This document shows, piece after piece, positions 44,167 through 52,136 of a stretch of DNA of 64,000 nucleotides. The DNA lies in contig CALJVT010000005.1 of the NCBI GenBank assembly GCA_937773555.1, forward strand, positions 434,001 through 498,000, in the 5' to 3' direction. The DNA is from an uncultured Pseudomonadales bacterium (GTDB lineage Bacteria; Pseudomonadota; Gammaproteobacteria; Pseudomonadales; Balneatricaceae). Both the position numbers and the translations under genes were made by a program. The notes beneath the pieces are model-generated. The model saw nothing but the letters and a program-made list of their open reading frames with translations. It was not told the DNA's origin and did not search any database. The first letter of the stretch is position 1. The number at the start of each line of letters is the position of its first letter.

Positions 44167-45174
44167 CTACTTAGCAATTAAACCCGTAACAAGGTCATAC
44201 AACTCTTGGGCTGGAAGCCCTTTGGCCGTATTATCAGCGATCCAAGAAGCCGCTGCAGGGCCTGCAACTTTAGCCTTAAAGGCATCAAGTTCTGCATTAG
44301 TATAGGAGATTGACTGAATACCTTTTGCTTCTAGGGTTGGGCCCCAGGCATTCATAGTTTTACCATTATAGGTTGCGATATAGTGATCTAAGGATTCATC
44401 AACGGAACCTAACAAAGCGGCGCGATGAGCGTCAGACAAGTCTGCTAGTGCGTCTGAATTAACCACTACAGGGCAATTTACAGTACCAGGGTTCAAGTTA
44501 GTCGTCCACCATTTGCCGGCCTCAACAGTGCCAAATGACATGTGCGCATGAGGCGCAAAAGCTACCGCCTTAACTACACCACTATCCAATGCCTGACGTA
44601 CTTCAGATGCCGACATAGAGGTAGGTACTGCGCCCACTGCCGCCATAGCCTTACCTATACCGCCAGTAGCGCGCACACTAAGGCCAGCATAGTCATTCAA
44701 TGTTTGAGGTGCCTCACCCACACCCACAATATTGTACTGAGGTAACGGCGAAGGCATCAACAAGGTTGCATTCCAGCGGGCCAAGTCTTTTTGTACGGCC
44801 GGATGTTGATACACAGCTTGGGAAATCGATCTTTCTTGTTCAAGTGAGTTAACACCCAAAAAAGGTAGCTCAAGTACAGTGATGGATGGGTTTTTATCAC
44901 GGTGGTAACCTGCGCAAAACTGCGCCATTTGGAAGGCACCAATCGCAATGCCATCTAAGTTTTCTTTGTTCTTTGACAAGCCACCATAGGAAATATTAAG
45001 GGTGAAATCACCATTAGTTTTTGCACTAACAAGTTCTGCTAATTTTTCTACATGCTCAGTGAATGCGCGTCGCTTGCCCCACAAAGACACATCCCATTGC
45101 TCAGCTAATACTTCGCCAGAAACGGCTAACGCCACCGCTGCGCAGATACCCGTCTTAATTGCTTTATTAAACAT
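44167..45174 (-). CDS. TRAP transporter substrate-binding protein (DctP type)
   Basis: A 335-residue periplasmic binding protein of the DctP family. The N-terminal signal peptide (MFNKAIKTGICAAVALAVSGEVLA) would be cleaved near residue 24. Family-like regions are TEHVEKLAELVSAKTNGDFTLNISYGG and YAGLSVRATGGIGKAMAAVGAVPTSM, with the Arg in LSVRATGG likely to salt-bridge a substrate carboxylate. This supports an organic-acid ligand. It is the first gene of the transporter operon; a palindrome and a TATAAT element lie upstream (45261-45291). Confidence 0.9.
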   Translation of the reverse strand: MFNKAIKTGICAAVALAVSGEVLAEQWDVSLWGKRRAFTEHVEKLAELVSAKTNGDFTLNISYGGLSKNKENLDGIAIGAFQMAQFCAGYHRDKNPSITVLELPFLGVNSLEQERSISQAVYQHPAVQKDLARWNATLLMPSPLPQYNIVGVGEAPQTLNDYAGLSVRATGGIGKAMAAVGAVPTSMSASEVRQALDSGVVKAVAFAPHAHMSFGTVEAGKWWTTNLNPGTVNCPVVVNSDALADLSDAHRAALLGSVDESLDHYIATYNGKTMNAWGPTLEAKGIQSISYTNAELDAFKAKVAGPAAASWIADNTAKGLPAQELYDLVTGLIAK

Positions 45175-45260
45175 ATTAGTTCTCTTTAATTAAGTTTGAT
45201 TATTTTTGTGGCGTCAGTTTACTGGGTGGGTAGAACTTTTGGCTAGGAAGAAAATTGCTA

Positions 45261-45291
45261 ATTATAATAGAACTTGCCTGCGGAATTCCGC
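45261..45291 (-). promoter_or_regulatory. Candidate TRAP operon promoter with activator-like palindrome
   Basis: TATAAT on the minus strand (plus ATTATA, 45261-45266) is preceded by the perfect 12-bp palindrome GCGGAATTCCGC (45280-45291) where a -35 would lie. I see no TTGACA-like box and no correctly spaced -24/-12 pair. The arrangement suggests an activator-dependent sigma-70 promoter. Confidence 0.45.
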
Positions 45292-45295
45292 CGAG

Positions 45296-46648
45296 TTATA
45301 AAAAGCTAGATTTGTCCAAGTCTAGCTTAACCATCTTTTCATTCAAAGTGCGCCGACCAATACCAAGGCTTTCTGCGACCACTTCCATTTTACCTTCATG
45401 GTCAATCAGGGACTGGGCAATAAGCGCTCGCTCAAAGGCCGCTACCGCAGGCCTCAACATAGATTTATTAGCATTATTGTGGTTGCCTTCAACTTGTCTC
45501 ATGGCTAACGAGACAGAGCTATCACCTTGCTGGCTGCGCACTACACGGCGTTCTGCCAGATGCTTTAGCTCTCTCACATTACCAGGCCATGTATGCGCCA
45601 TAATACTGCTAATGTCTTCGGTATCAAGGGGCACTATGGGGGTGCCATAAAGGCGAAAATAGTGTTCACTAAAATAGTTAAACAGCATGTAAATGTCATC
45701 ACTAAAATCACGCAAACTGGGCATAGTAATGGCGAAATTATTAAGCCTAAAGGCCAAATCTTCACGCAATTGACCACTAACAATTTGTTGCTCTACACTG
45801 CCGTTGGTGGCTGAAACTATGCGTACGTTAGCGTGTTTAACAGCAATAGAGTCGGACGGGTGATACTGACCCGTATCGACCACCCTTAATAGCGCAGCTT
45901 GCTGCTTATTAGACAGGGCGCTGGGCTCATCTAAAAACAATGTACCACCCTCAGCCGCCTGCAGGTAACAGGTTTCTTGGGTAGACGAACCAAACATCAT
46001 GGCACCAAAGTGATCCATCGCCATCGCTGAACAATCTACCGTGACGAAGGGTTGAGATGAGTGTTGTGATAAGTTGTGTAACGCACGTGCCGCCAATTCT
46101 TTTCCCGAACCCGTCTCTCCATGCAGCATTACAGGAGCTAATATTTGGGCATATTGGTGCAATTCACCCCTCACTTTAACGAGCGCAGGACTATTACCTA
46201 CCAACAATTGATCTAAGCCAGAAAGTGCCGCTATTTGCGCATGCAATTGATGATTTTGACGCTGTAAGCGACATTGTTTGGCTGCATTTTGGGCTGCCAT
46301 CAACAGACGCTTTGGGTCAAAGGGCTTTTCCAAAAAACTATAGGCACCCTGCTGCATAGCCTTCACTGCCATAGCCACATCAGCATGGGCTGAGACAAAG
46401 ATAAATGGTGGACAGGATTCACTGGCAAGGGTTTCTTCGAATAGCTGTAAACCACTGACATTAGGCATTTTTACGTCTGAAATGACAATATCTGGATTGA
46501 TACTGATAATTTTTTTAACACCGTTAAGGGCGTTGGACAACTCGCTAACCTGCCACTTGGCTCGCTCAAATAAATGCACTAAAGAGCGCCGAACTTCTGC
46601 GTCATCATCTATAATTAAGACTTTGTAATTAGAATGCATGTTTTTCAT
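45296..46648 (-). CDS. DctD-like response regulator with AAA+ domain lacking GAFTGA
   Basis: A 450-residue NtrC-family response regulator. The receiver domain has the acceptor Asp58 in VISDVKMP and the switch Lys in EKPF (about 108). The AAA+ domain has Walker A GETGSGKE (177-184) and Walker B LFLDEP (237-242). The C-terminal Fis-type HTH contains VAESLGIGRRTLNEKM. Between MMFG (about 217-220) and Walker B, where sigma-54 activators carry the GAFTGA loop, the sequence is only SSTQETCYLQAAEGGT. The loop that contacts sigma-54 is deleted. It pairs with the DctB-like kinase upstream and lies beside the TRAP operon it presumably controls, perhaps through sigma-70. Confidence 0.87.
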   Translation of the reverse strand: MKNMHSNYKVLIIDDDAEVRRSLVHLFERAKWQVSELSNALNGVKKIISINPDIVISDVKMPNVSGLQLFEETLASESCPPFIFVSAHADVAMAVKAMQQGAYSFLEKPFDPKRLLMAAQNAAKQCRLQRQNHQLHAQIAALSGLDQLLVGNSPALVKVRGELHQYAQILAPVMLHGETGSGKELAARALHNLSQHSSQPFVTVDCSAMAMDHFGAMMFGSSTQETCYLQAAEGGTLFLDEPSALSNKQQAALLRVVDTGQYHPSDSIAVKHANVRIVSATNGSVEQQIVSGQLREDLAFRLNNFAITMPSLRDFSDDIYMLFNYFSEHYFRLYGTPIVPLDTEDISSIMAHTWPGNVRELKHLAERRVVRSQQGDSSVSLAMRQVEGNHNNANKSMLRPAVAAFERALIAQSLIDHEGKMEVVAESLGIGRRTLNEKMVKLDLDKSSFL

Positions 46649-46654
46649 TTAGGT

Positions 46655-48436
46655 TTAAACCGCCTGGGGGATGGTGACCACAAATTCAGCACCTTTGTGT
46701 ATGGTATTTTGAGAACTATTTTGGGCCCATATTTGGCCATGGTGCTCATTGACAATGGCTGCACTAATAGCCAGCCCTAAACCCATACCATCGGTACTGG
46801 CCCTAGTCGTGTAAAAGGCTTCAAACAACTCCTCTGGGTCTTGAGCCCCAAAACCAGCCCCATTGTCGATGACTCTTAACAACCAATTTTGCTGGTCATG
46901 CTCTAAGCTAATAATAACCTGCCCGCTGTCATTAACAGCGGCAAAGGCATTAATCAATAGATTAACAATGACCTGCTCCAAGCGCAAACTCTGGCCCATA
47001 ACGCAGGCTTGAACGCCGCTATTAGGGGCCCATTGCAAATTTACTTGGGCGGTATCACATTGGGCGCGCGTAAGTTTTATGGCGCTGGCAATAACTTGCT
47101 GAAGGTCCACTAGAATAAATTTAGTTTCGTCAGGTCGGGAAAAAAAGCGTAATTGAGAAGTGGTGCTTTGCATACGCAATGCCACTGAGTGTAAATTAGC
47201 CAACAGTTGGCCCATATCTTCTCCATCAGGATCAATTTCTGCTGCAGTAATATAATTTTTAAAGGCCGCTAAAGGCTGCCCTAACTCATGAATCACTGCC
47301 GCCGAGAGCTGGCCTAAAGCCGCCATACGGTTGGCTTGAACGAGTTTCTGTTGGGCTAAAGAAAGCCGCTTTTCAGCATGATGTCGCTCACCTATTTCAG
47401 TCTCTAGGTTGTCGTTCATTTGTACTAATTTTGCCCGATTTAGCTCACTTTTCATTAGAGATTGCTTAATTGTTCTAGACCGTATTGTGAGCCCCCAGCT
47501 AACTAGTAACAATAACAACGCACTGACCACAAGCGCCACAAAGGCAGCATTTTTTTTGGCTACAGCGGGGTCTGATAACGAATGAAGCATCCAGCCTGAA
47601 GTGCCGATTTTAAAGGGTGTGTAAAGGTAATCTTTATTTTCTACCGACACAAATAGATCATCCATCGGGTACCAAGAGAGGGCCGATAAAAGCCCACCAG
47701 CAAACTGCTTTTGGGAACGAATCCTATTAATTTGAAGGGGGTTTAAGGGGGTGATGGTCTGATAAAGCCAAGCTCTTTCGCTAGCCAAAATAATCACCCC
47801 TGTATCATTACTGATAAAGCCTAAATCTTCTGTAGATTGCCAAAAAACAGACAGCGTTGCCGCATCAATTTTAGCCGCAAGTACACCAATCACATGACCC
47901 TTTTCATTTATTACTGGGCTAGAGATAAAATAACCGGGTAATCCAGTGGTAGCGCCCACAGCAAAATAAGCACCTTTATCGCCGTTAATAGCAGATTTGA
48001 AGTAAGGTCTAAAACCATAGTTTTTATTCATAAATGACAAACTAGGGTCTTGTTGGTAATTAGAAGTGGCTTTTGTAAGCCCTTGTTGATCCATTAGATA
48101 GATCGCCTCTAAACCAGAAAGTGTGGCATAGCGATGCAAACGTGCGTTGAGCTGGCTTAACTTAAGTTGCTGCTGAGCCTGCGGTTCTGCCTGTGAATTA
48201 GGAAGAGGTTTAAACAAGGTACTAATCACTGCAGGGTCTTCTGTCAGCACACTGAGCAGGGGTTTGTGCTGATCAAGCATGCCAGCTAATAAAATCTGGT
48301 AATGGTTGGCTCGATCTTGGGCGCCTTGTTTTTCGGTTTGAATAAAGGTTTGATAGGAAATTATATAACTAGCACTGGCAAAAATAATGACAAAACTCGT
48401 TAATAGCGCCAACCAACGCCACTTTTGTAATTTCAT
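46655..48436 (-). CDS. DctB-like sensor histidine kinase
   Basis: A 593-residue membrane sensor kinase. Two transmembrane helices (about 9-29 and 300-320) enclose a large periplasmic double-Cache-type sensor region, as in DctB. The cytoplasmic part has a coiled-coil linker, an H-box AAVIHELGQPLAAF with the phospho-acceptor His, an N-box EQVIVNLLINAFAAV, and G-boxes DNGAGFG and GMGLGLAIS. It lies 6 bp upstream of the response regulator gene. By family and position it senses the periplasmic organic acid carried by the TRAP system and phosphorylates the regulator. Confidence 0.9.
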   Translation of the reverse strand: MKLQKWRWLALLTSFVIIFASASYIISYQTFIQTEKQGAQDRANHYQILLAGMLDQHKPLLSVLTEDPAVISTLFKPLPNSQAEPQAQQQLKLSQLNARLHRYATLSGLEAIYLMDQQGLTKATSNYQQDPSLSFMNKNYGFRPYFKSAINGDKGAYFAVGATTGLPGYFISSPVINEKGHVIGVLAAKIDAATLSVFWQSTEDLGFISNDTGVIILASERAWLYQTITPLNPLQINRIRSQKQFAGGLLSALSWYPMDDLFVSVENKDYLYTPFKIGTSGWMLHSLSDPAVAKKNAAFVALVVSALLLLLVSWGLTIRSRTIKQSLMKSELNRAKLVQMNDNLETEIGERHHAEKRLSLAQQKLVQANRMAALGQLSAAVIHELGQPLAAFKNYITAAEIDPDGEDMGQLLANLHSVALRMQSTTSQLRFFSRPDETKFILVDLQQVIASAIKLTRAQCDTAQVNLQWAPNSGVQACVMGQSLRLEQVIVNLLINAFAAVNDSGQVIISLEHDQQNWLLRVIDNGAGFGAQDPEELFEAFYTTRASTDGMGLGLAISAAIVNEHHGQIWAQNSSQNTIHKGAEFVVTIPQAV

Positions 48437-48470
48437 TAATACCTTCTCCTTTTATTGCTAACTTAATCTA

Positions 48471-49088
48471 TTAGCCCAGCGCTAACCAACCTGCCACACC
48501 TACCATTAAGGTGCCTGCAATACGATTCATTAAACGCACATTACCACTTTTTTGTAACACCTTACTAAGGCTCTTCCCGCCCAAGGCGTATAACATAAGA
48601 GACATGGCTTCTAGGGTTAAGATAACACTTAAAAGCATAACCAGTTGGTTTGGCAAGGGCAGTGCAGGATCTATGAAGGGTGGTAATAGGGCGATAAAGA
48701 AAGCCCACCCCTTAGGGTTGGCAATGGCGGTAATAAGCCCTTGACTGGCTAATTGCAAACGTCCAGTGTTTTTGGGTGCTCCATCAAGGTCGATGGCCAT
48801 TTTGCCTCGCGAACGCCAAAGCTGCACGCCCAAATAAAGCAAATAGCCCCCACCTGCTAGTTTAAGCATAACAAATAACTGAGGGTATTGAACAATAAGT
48901 GCTGCAGCACCTATAACGACTAACACAGCGACTAGCCCTACCCCAAAAAGCTCACCTAACATCATCCACATAGTGCGGCGAATGCCAACAGTCATGCCCA
49001 GAGTTAAAGACAACGTCATGCACATTCCTGGTGTCACAGATACAAAAAAGAAAGTGGGTATTAAGGCTAAGAGCAGTGCGCTACTCAT
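48471..49088 (-). CDS. LysE/RhtB family amino acid exporter
   Basis: A 205-residue inner-membrane protein with about six hydrophobic segments. The N-terminal LIPTFFFVSVTPGMCMTLSLTLGMTVGIRR motif is typical of LysE/RhtB exporters, and the KGWAFFIALLPPFIDP stretch is also conserved. I start at the ATG at 49088; the longer frame to 49181 lacks family similarity. The family exports amino acids or derivatives such as homoserine, threonine or lysine. It is separated from the DctB-like gene by 34 bp but seems functionally unrelated. The cargo is unknown. Confidence 0.87.
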   Translation of the reverse strand: MSSALLLALIPTFFFVSVTPGMCMTLSLTLGMTVGIRRTMWMMLGELFGVGLVAVLVVIGAAALIVQYPQLFVMLKLAGGGYLLYLGVQLWRSRGKMAIDLDGAPKNTGRLQLASQGLITAIANPKGWAFFIALLPPFIDPALPLPNQLVMLLSVILTLEAMSLMLYALGGKSLSKVLQKSGNVRLMNRIAGTLMVGVAGWLALG

Positions 49089-49265
49089 TAAGTTTATCCG
49101 GTGAATTTGAGCTGGCTGCGCATAGTGCACGGGGTTGTATTCGGTGTCAATGGATGTGTCTAATCTAAGACATAGATGCACAAATCAGTTACCATCGCCT
49201 ACTGGTTTAGTCACATGTGTTACATCACTCTGCACCCATCATCAGTCTAAATTAAGGTAAGTTTC

Positions 49266-50222
49266 ATGTTTCAAGTGCGCCAATTTTTTAAACAACTGTT
49301 TAATGAAATTATTGCCGTTTCATGGCCTCTTTTTAAGCTTATGGTGCCCATCATTTTAATTGTTAAGGTGTTGGAAGAAGTAGGTGGTATAGCACTTTTA
49401 GGACAGTGGCTTGGGCCTCTTATGGCACTTGTGGGCTTGCCCCAAGAAATGGGCTTAGTGTGGGCAACGACCATTGCTACCAATATTTACGGCGGCATAA
49501 TTGTACTATACTCATACGCTGCTGATAGCAATTTAACCGTGGCACAAATGACTGTATTAAGTGGCCTACTGCTCATGGCTCATGGCCTGCCCATTGAGGT
49601 TCGTATTGCTCAATTGGCCGGCATGAGGATGCGAGTGGCCATTATTACACGCCTTTTTGGCGCCTTTGCTTTTGCTTGGTTATTACATGTGTTTTATGAC
49701 CAAACTCAATGGCTACAAGAACCTGCGCAAATGGCATGGCAACCAGAACCGATTGCCGATGGATTGGGTCATTGGTTCTTCAGCCAATTAAAAGCCTTGG
49801 CCATGATTCAGATCATCATCATCGTGCTGCTCGCTTTTTTAAAAATTCTGCGGGTTATTGGGGTAGAAAAGATTATCCAATGGATGTTGCGTCCAATGCT
49901 TAAACTGATGGGTATTGGTAAAGAAGCCACAACAATAACCTTAGTGGGCATTACCCTAGGGCTGTCTTTTGGTGGTGGGTTATTAATTAAAGAGGCCCGT
50001 GCCGGCCATGTGTCTAAAAAGGACGTGTTTACTTCTTTAATACTTCTTGGCTTTTGTCATAGCCTTATTGAAGATACCTTACTAGTTGTTTTACTAGGTG
50101 CCCACCTGTCTGGTGTATTATGGTTTCGGCTAGTGTTTGCTTTTATCTTCACTAGCGCCATGAGTTACTGGCTCACAAAGGTAAGCCCTGAGTTTCAACA
50201 AAAACACTTGCTGAAACCATAG
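49266..50222 (+). CDS. Nucleoside-recognition (gate) domain membrane protein
   Basis: A 318-residue integral membrane protein with seven to eight helices, made of two gate (nucleoside recognition) domains. The stretch TTIATNIYGGIIVLYSYA and the second-half ITLGLSFGGGLLIKEARAGHVSKKDV are family-like. The family includes spore maturation proteins SpmA/B and a variety of transporters of unknown cargo. AGGTAAG lies just upstream of the start at 49266. It is followed 12 bp later by arfB on the same strand. Function is not determined. Confidence 0.82.
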   Translation: MFQVRQFFKQLFNEIIAVSWPLFKLMVPIILIVKVLEEVGGIALLGQWLGPLMALVGLPQEMGLVWATTIATNIYGGIIVLYSYAADSNLTVAQMTVLSGLLLMAHGLPIEVRIAQLAGMRMRVAIITRLFGAFAFAWLLHVFYDQTQWLQEPAQMAWQPEPIADGLGHWFFSQLKALAMIQIIIIVLLAFLKILRVIGVEKIIQWMLRPMLKLMGIGKEATTITLVGITLGLSFGGGLLIKEARAGHVSKKDVFTSLILLGFCHSLIEDTLLVVLLGAHLSGVLWFRLVFAFIFTSAMSYWLTKVSPEFQQKHLLKP

Positions 50223-50234
50223 CCAGGAGAGCAG

Positions 50235-50654
50235 ATGTTAAAAATATCTAACCGTATTTTCATTCCCGCCCACGAAATTGAGCAGCAGTTTATTCGCTCA
50301 CAAGGTGCCGGTGGTCAACACGTCAACAAAACCTCTACCGCAGTACATTTGTTTTTTGACATCCGTGCCTCGACCTCTTTGCCAGCCTACGTAAAACAAA
50401 AACTACTCCACACATCAGACCATCGTATCAGCGCCTCGGGCAAAATTATCATCAAATCTCAAGCTAGTCGTAGCCAAGATTCAAATCGTCAAACCGCCTT
50501 AGACCAGTTATCCGAGGTGATCAAAGCGGCTATGGTGCAAGAAAAACGTAGAATAGCCACCAAACCCACCAAAGGCTCTAAAACCAGGCGTTTGGATAGT
50601 AAAACTCAAAAGGGGCACACTAAAAAATTACGCTCAAAAGTGCAAGGGGTCTGA
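50235..50654 (+). CDS. arfB: Alternative ribosome-rescue factor ArfB (peptidyl-tRNA hydrolase)
   Basis: A 139-residue ArfB (YaeJ) protein of normal length. The catalytic GGQ motif is at 26-28 (RSQGAGGQHVNKTSTAV), and the Lys/Arg-rich C-terminal tail (KPTKGSKTRRLDSKTQKGHTKKLRSK) inserts into the empty mRNA channel of stalled ribosomes. It hydrolyses peptidyl-tRNA on non-stop ribosomes. AGGAGAG at 50223-50229 is a good ribosome site. Its last 21 bases overlap the convergent rsuA gene. Confidence 0.95.
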   Translation: MLKISNRIFIPAHEIEQQFIRSQGAGGQHVNKTSTAVHLFFDIRASTSLPAYVKQKLLHTSDHRISASGKIIIKSQASRSQDSNRQTALDQLSEVIKAAMVQEKRRIATKPTKGSKTRRLDSKTQKGHTKKLRSKVQGV

Positions 50655-51329
50655 AACCACCCGGTAATCACCAGGAGCCAAATCGATGGGTAATTTAATA
50701 TGTCCCACTTGGGTGCGGTGAATACTTAGCACTGGGTTACTATAGTGGCCAAACATCCGTTTAATTTGGTGGTAGCGCCCTTGGTTTAATATTACTTGAG
50801 CGCTTTTAGCAGCAGTTATACTCAATTGCGCAGGGGCCGTGGTCAAATCCTCAAAAGCAAAATAAATACCCTCAGCAAAACCATCAACTTGCTCTTGGGT
50901 AATGGGGTTACCTAAGGTGACCGTATAGTGCTTAGGGAGTTTGGTGCCTGGGTGAGTAATTTTGCGAGACCATTGACCATCGTTGGTTAACAGCAATAAA
51001 CCCGTACTTTGCAGATCTAAGCGCCCGGCAATGTGCAAGCCACAGTACTTTGATGGCAGAAGGTCCAGCACCGTGGTGTGTTTATCGTCAACCGTGGCGC
51101 TGACAATCCCTGCTGGTTTATGCAGCATCAGGTATATAGGCGTGTGGTGCCTTAATAGCCTACCCTCAACTTCTAGTTTTGAAAACTGACCAATAAGCTG
51201 GTCACCCTGGTAACAAATAACATCGTCTAAAGTCACCAATCCACGAGCCAGCAACAGCTGGACTTGGCGTTTTTTATAACCAAGCTCTTGGCTAATAAAT
51301 TTATCTAGACGGGCTGCGTAGGAAACCAA
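50634..51329 (-). CDS. rsuA: 16S rRNA pseudouridine synthase RsuA-like
   Basis: A 231-residue pseudouridine synthase. An S4 RNA-binding domain (residues 1-60, RLDKFISQELGYKKRQVQ) precedes the RsuA/RluB catalytic domain. The catalytic Asp lies in AGRLDLQSTGLLLLTNDG, and QGRYHQIKRMF is the usual late motif. It modifies U516 of 16S rRNA in E. coli; a related RluB/E specificity is possible but RsuA fits the length. It overlaps arfB tail to tail and is followed by the DUF2026-like gene upstream at 18 bp. Confidence 0.92.
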   Translation of the reverse strand: MVSYAARLDKFISQELGYKKRQVQLLLARGLVTLDDVICYQGDQLIGQFSKLEVEGRLLRHHTPIYLMLHKPAGIVSATVDDKHTTVLDLLPSKYCGLHIAGRLDLQSTGLLLLTNDGQWSRKITHPGTKLPKHYTVTLGNPITQEQVDGFAEGIYFAFEDLTTAPAQLSITAAKSAQVILNQGRYHQIKRMFGHYSNPVLSIHRTQVGHIKLPIDLAPGDYRVVSDPLHF

Positions 51330-51347
51330 AGGCGTGCCTCTACCCAG

Positions 51348-51983
51348 CTACCAAGAGCCACTCACTAGGAAGCTTTTATAGGGGATGAGTTTCTTTTTAC
51401 TAGCATCTATGGTTCCTTCAAACTTAACAGTCAATGGTGATGACATTTTTTTAGGGGTCTTAACAAACCAGTCTAGGGCTAACTTACCCCTTTGTATATG
51501 AGCTTTTTCTGTCACCATTTGCGACATTTTCTGACTTGCCAAAGGATCATTCTTCACTAGCAAGAAGTCGCCTTTATTTTGTACTGATGATAAGGATTTT
51601 TTTGCTTTAAGCATCGGCTTTTGCATCATCCAAGGCTCAATGTGAGCCTCTTTTCCTGAGCGCTTAACCAGTAAAGGAAACAAAGGCGCCATAAAATCAA
51701 TGATCCACCCATCAGCTTCAACCCACCAGTGGTGTTGCCTATCGTTACTTTTTAAGTGCCCAGATTGGTACTCTCCAAAGGCCAATATTTTAGCCTGTAA
51801 ACCCAGATGATAGGCCGCAGAACCAACAACAGGTTGCGCTGCAATGCCATAATGGCGTTTTAGAATTTGCGCACCATATACGCTAAACAGCATGCTAGCG
51901 TCATGGCTATTGACAGAATCAGCAACTAATAGAGAGTGAATTGTTGAGTAGATACGGCGGTAATCGGCGAGAGTAATGAGCAT
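51348..51983 (-). CDS. DUF2026-like hypothetical protein
   Basis: A 211-residue soluble protein of a family I recall as DUF2026. It has no signal peptide and no membrane segment. The stretch QHHWWVEADGWIIDFMAP (about 83-100), with the earlier VGSAAYHLG, resembles the His/Asp part of a papain-like or transglutaminase-like fold, but I see no clear catalytic Cys. The C-terminal half is basic with many Lys. It starts 18 bp upstream of rsuA on the same strand, so it may share its transcript. Function is unknown. Confidence 0.6.
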   Translation of the reverse strand: MLITLADYRRIYSTIHSLLVADSVNSHDASMLFSVYGAQILKRHYGIAAQPVVGSAAYHLGLQAKILAFGEYQSGHLKSNDRQHHWWVEADGWIIDFMAPLFPLLVKRSGKEAHIEPWMMQKPMLKAKKSLSSVQNKGDFLLVKNDPLASQKMSQMVTEKAHIQRGKLALDWFVKTPKKMSSPLTVKFEGTIDASKKKLIPYKSFLVSGSW

Positions 51984-52056
51984 ATGTGTGATCTAAAAAG
52001 GTAAAGTAATGGGCTAGTCACTATAAATGACGTGAGACCCTAAACATTAGATAGTC

Positions 52057-52094
52057 AGGCCAGCCATGTCAAATTCAATAGACATGGCTGGCCT
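52057..52094. terminator. Long perfect hairpin between ALDH and DUF2026-like genes
   Basis: Perfect 14-bp arms AGGCCAGCCATGTC (52057-52070) and GACATGGCTGGCCT (52081-52094) enclose a 10-nt loop. It lies 43 bp beyond the aldehyde dehydrogenase stop codon. There is no T-tract on either side, so it may act as a Rho-protected 3' end or a terminator of unusual type. Confidence 0.5.
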
Positions 52095-52136
52095 AATTGG
52101 CCTAGATGGCAAGAGCCAACTTAGCTAGTAGTTTAC

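Noticed and set aside
45175-45295. Sigma-54 promoter before the TRAP binding-protein gene
   Set aside because: A TGGC...TTGC pair exists only on the opposite strand and with 16 rather than 12 bases between the GG and GC elements.
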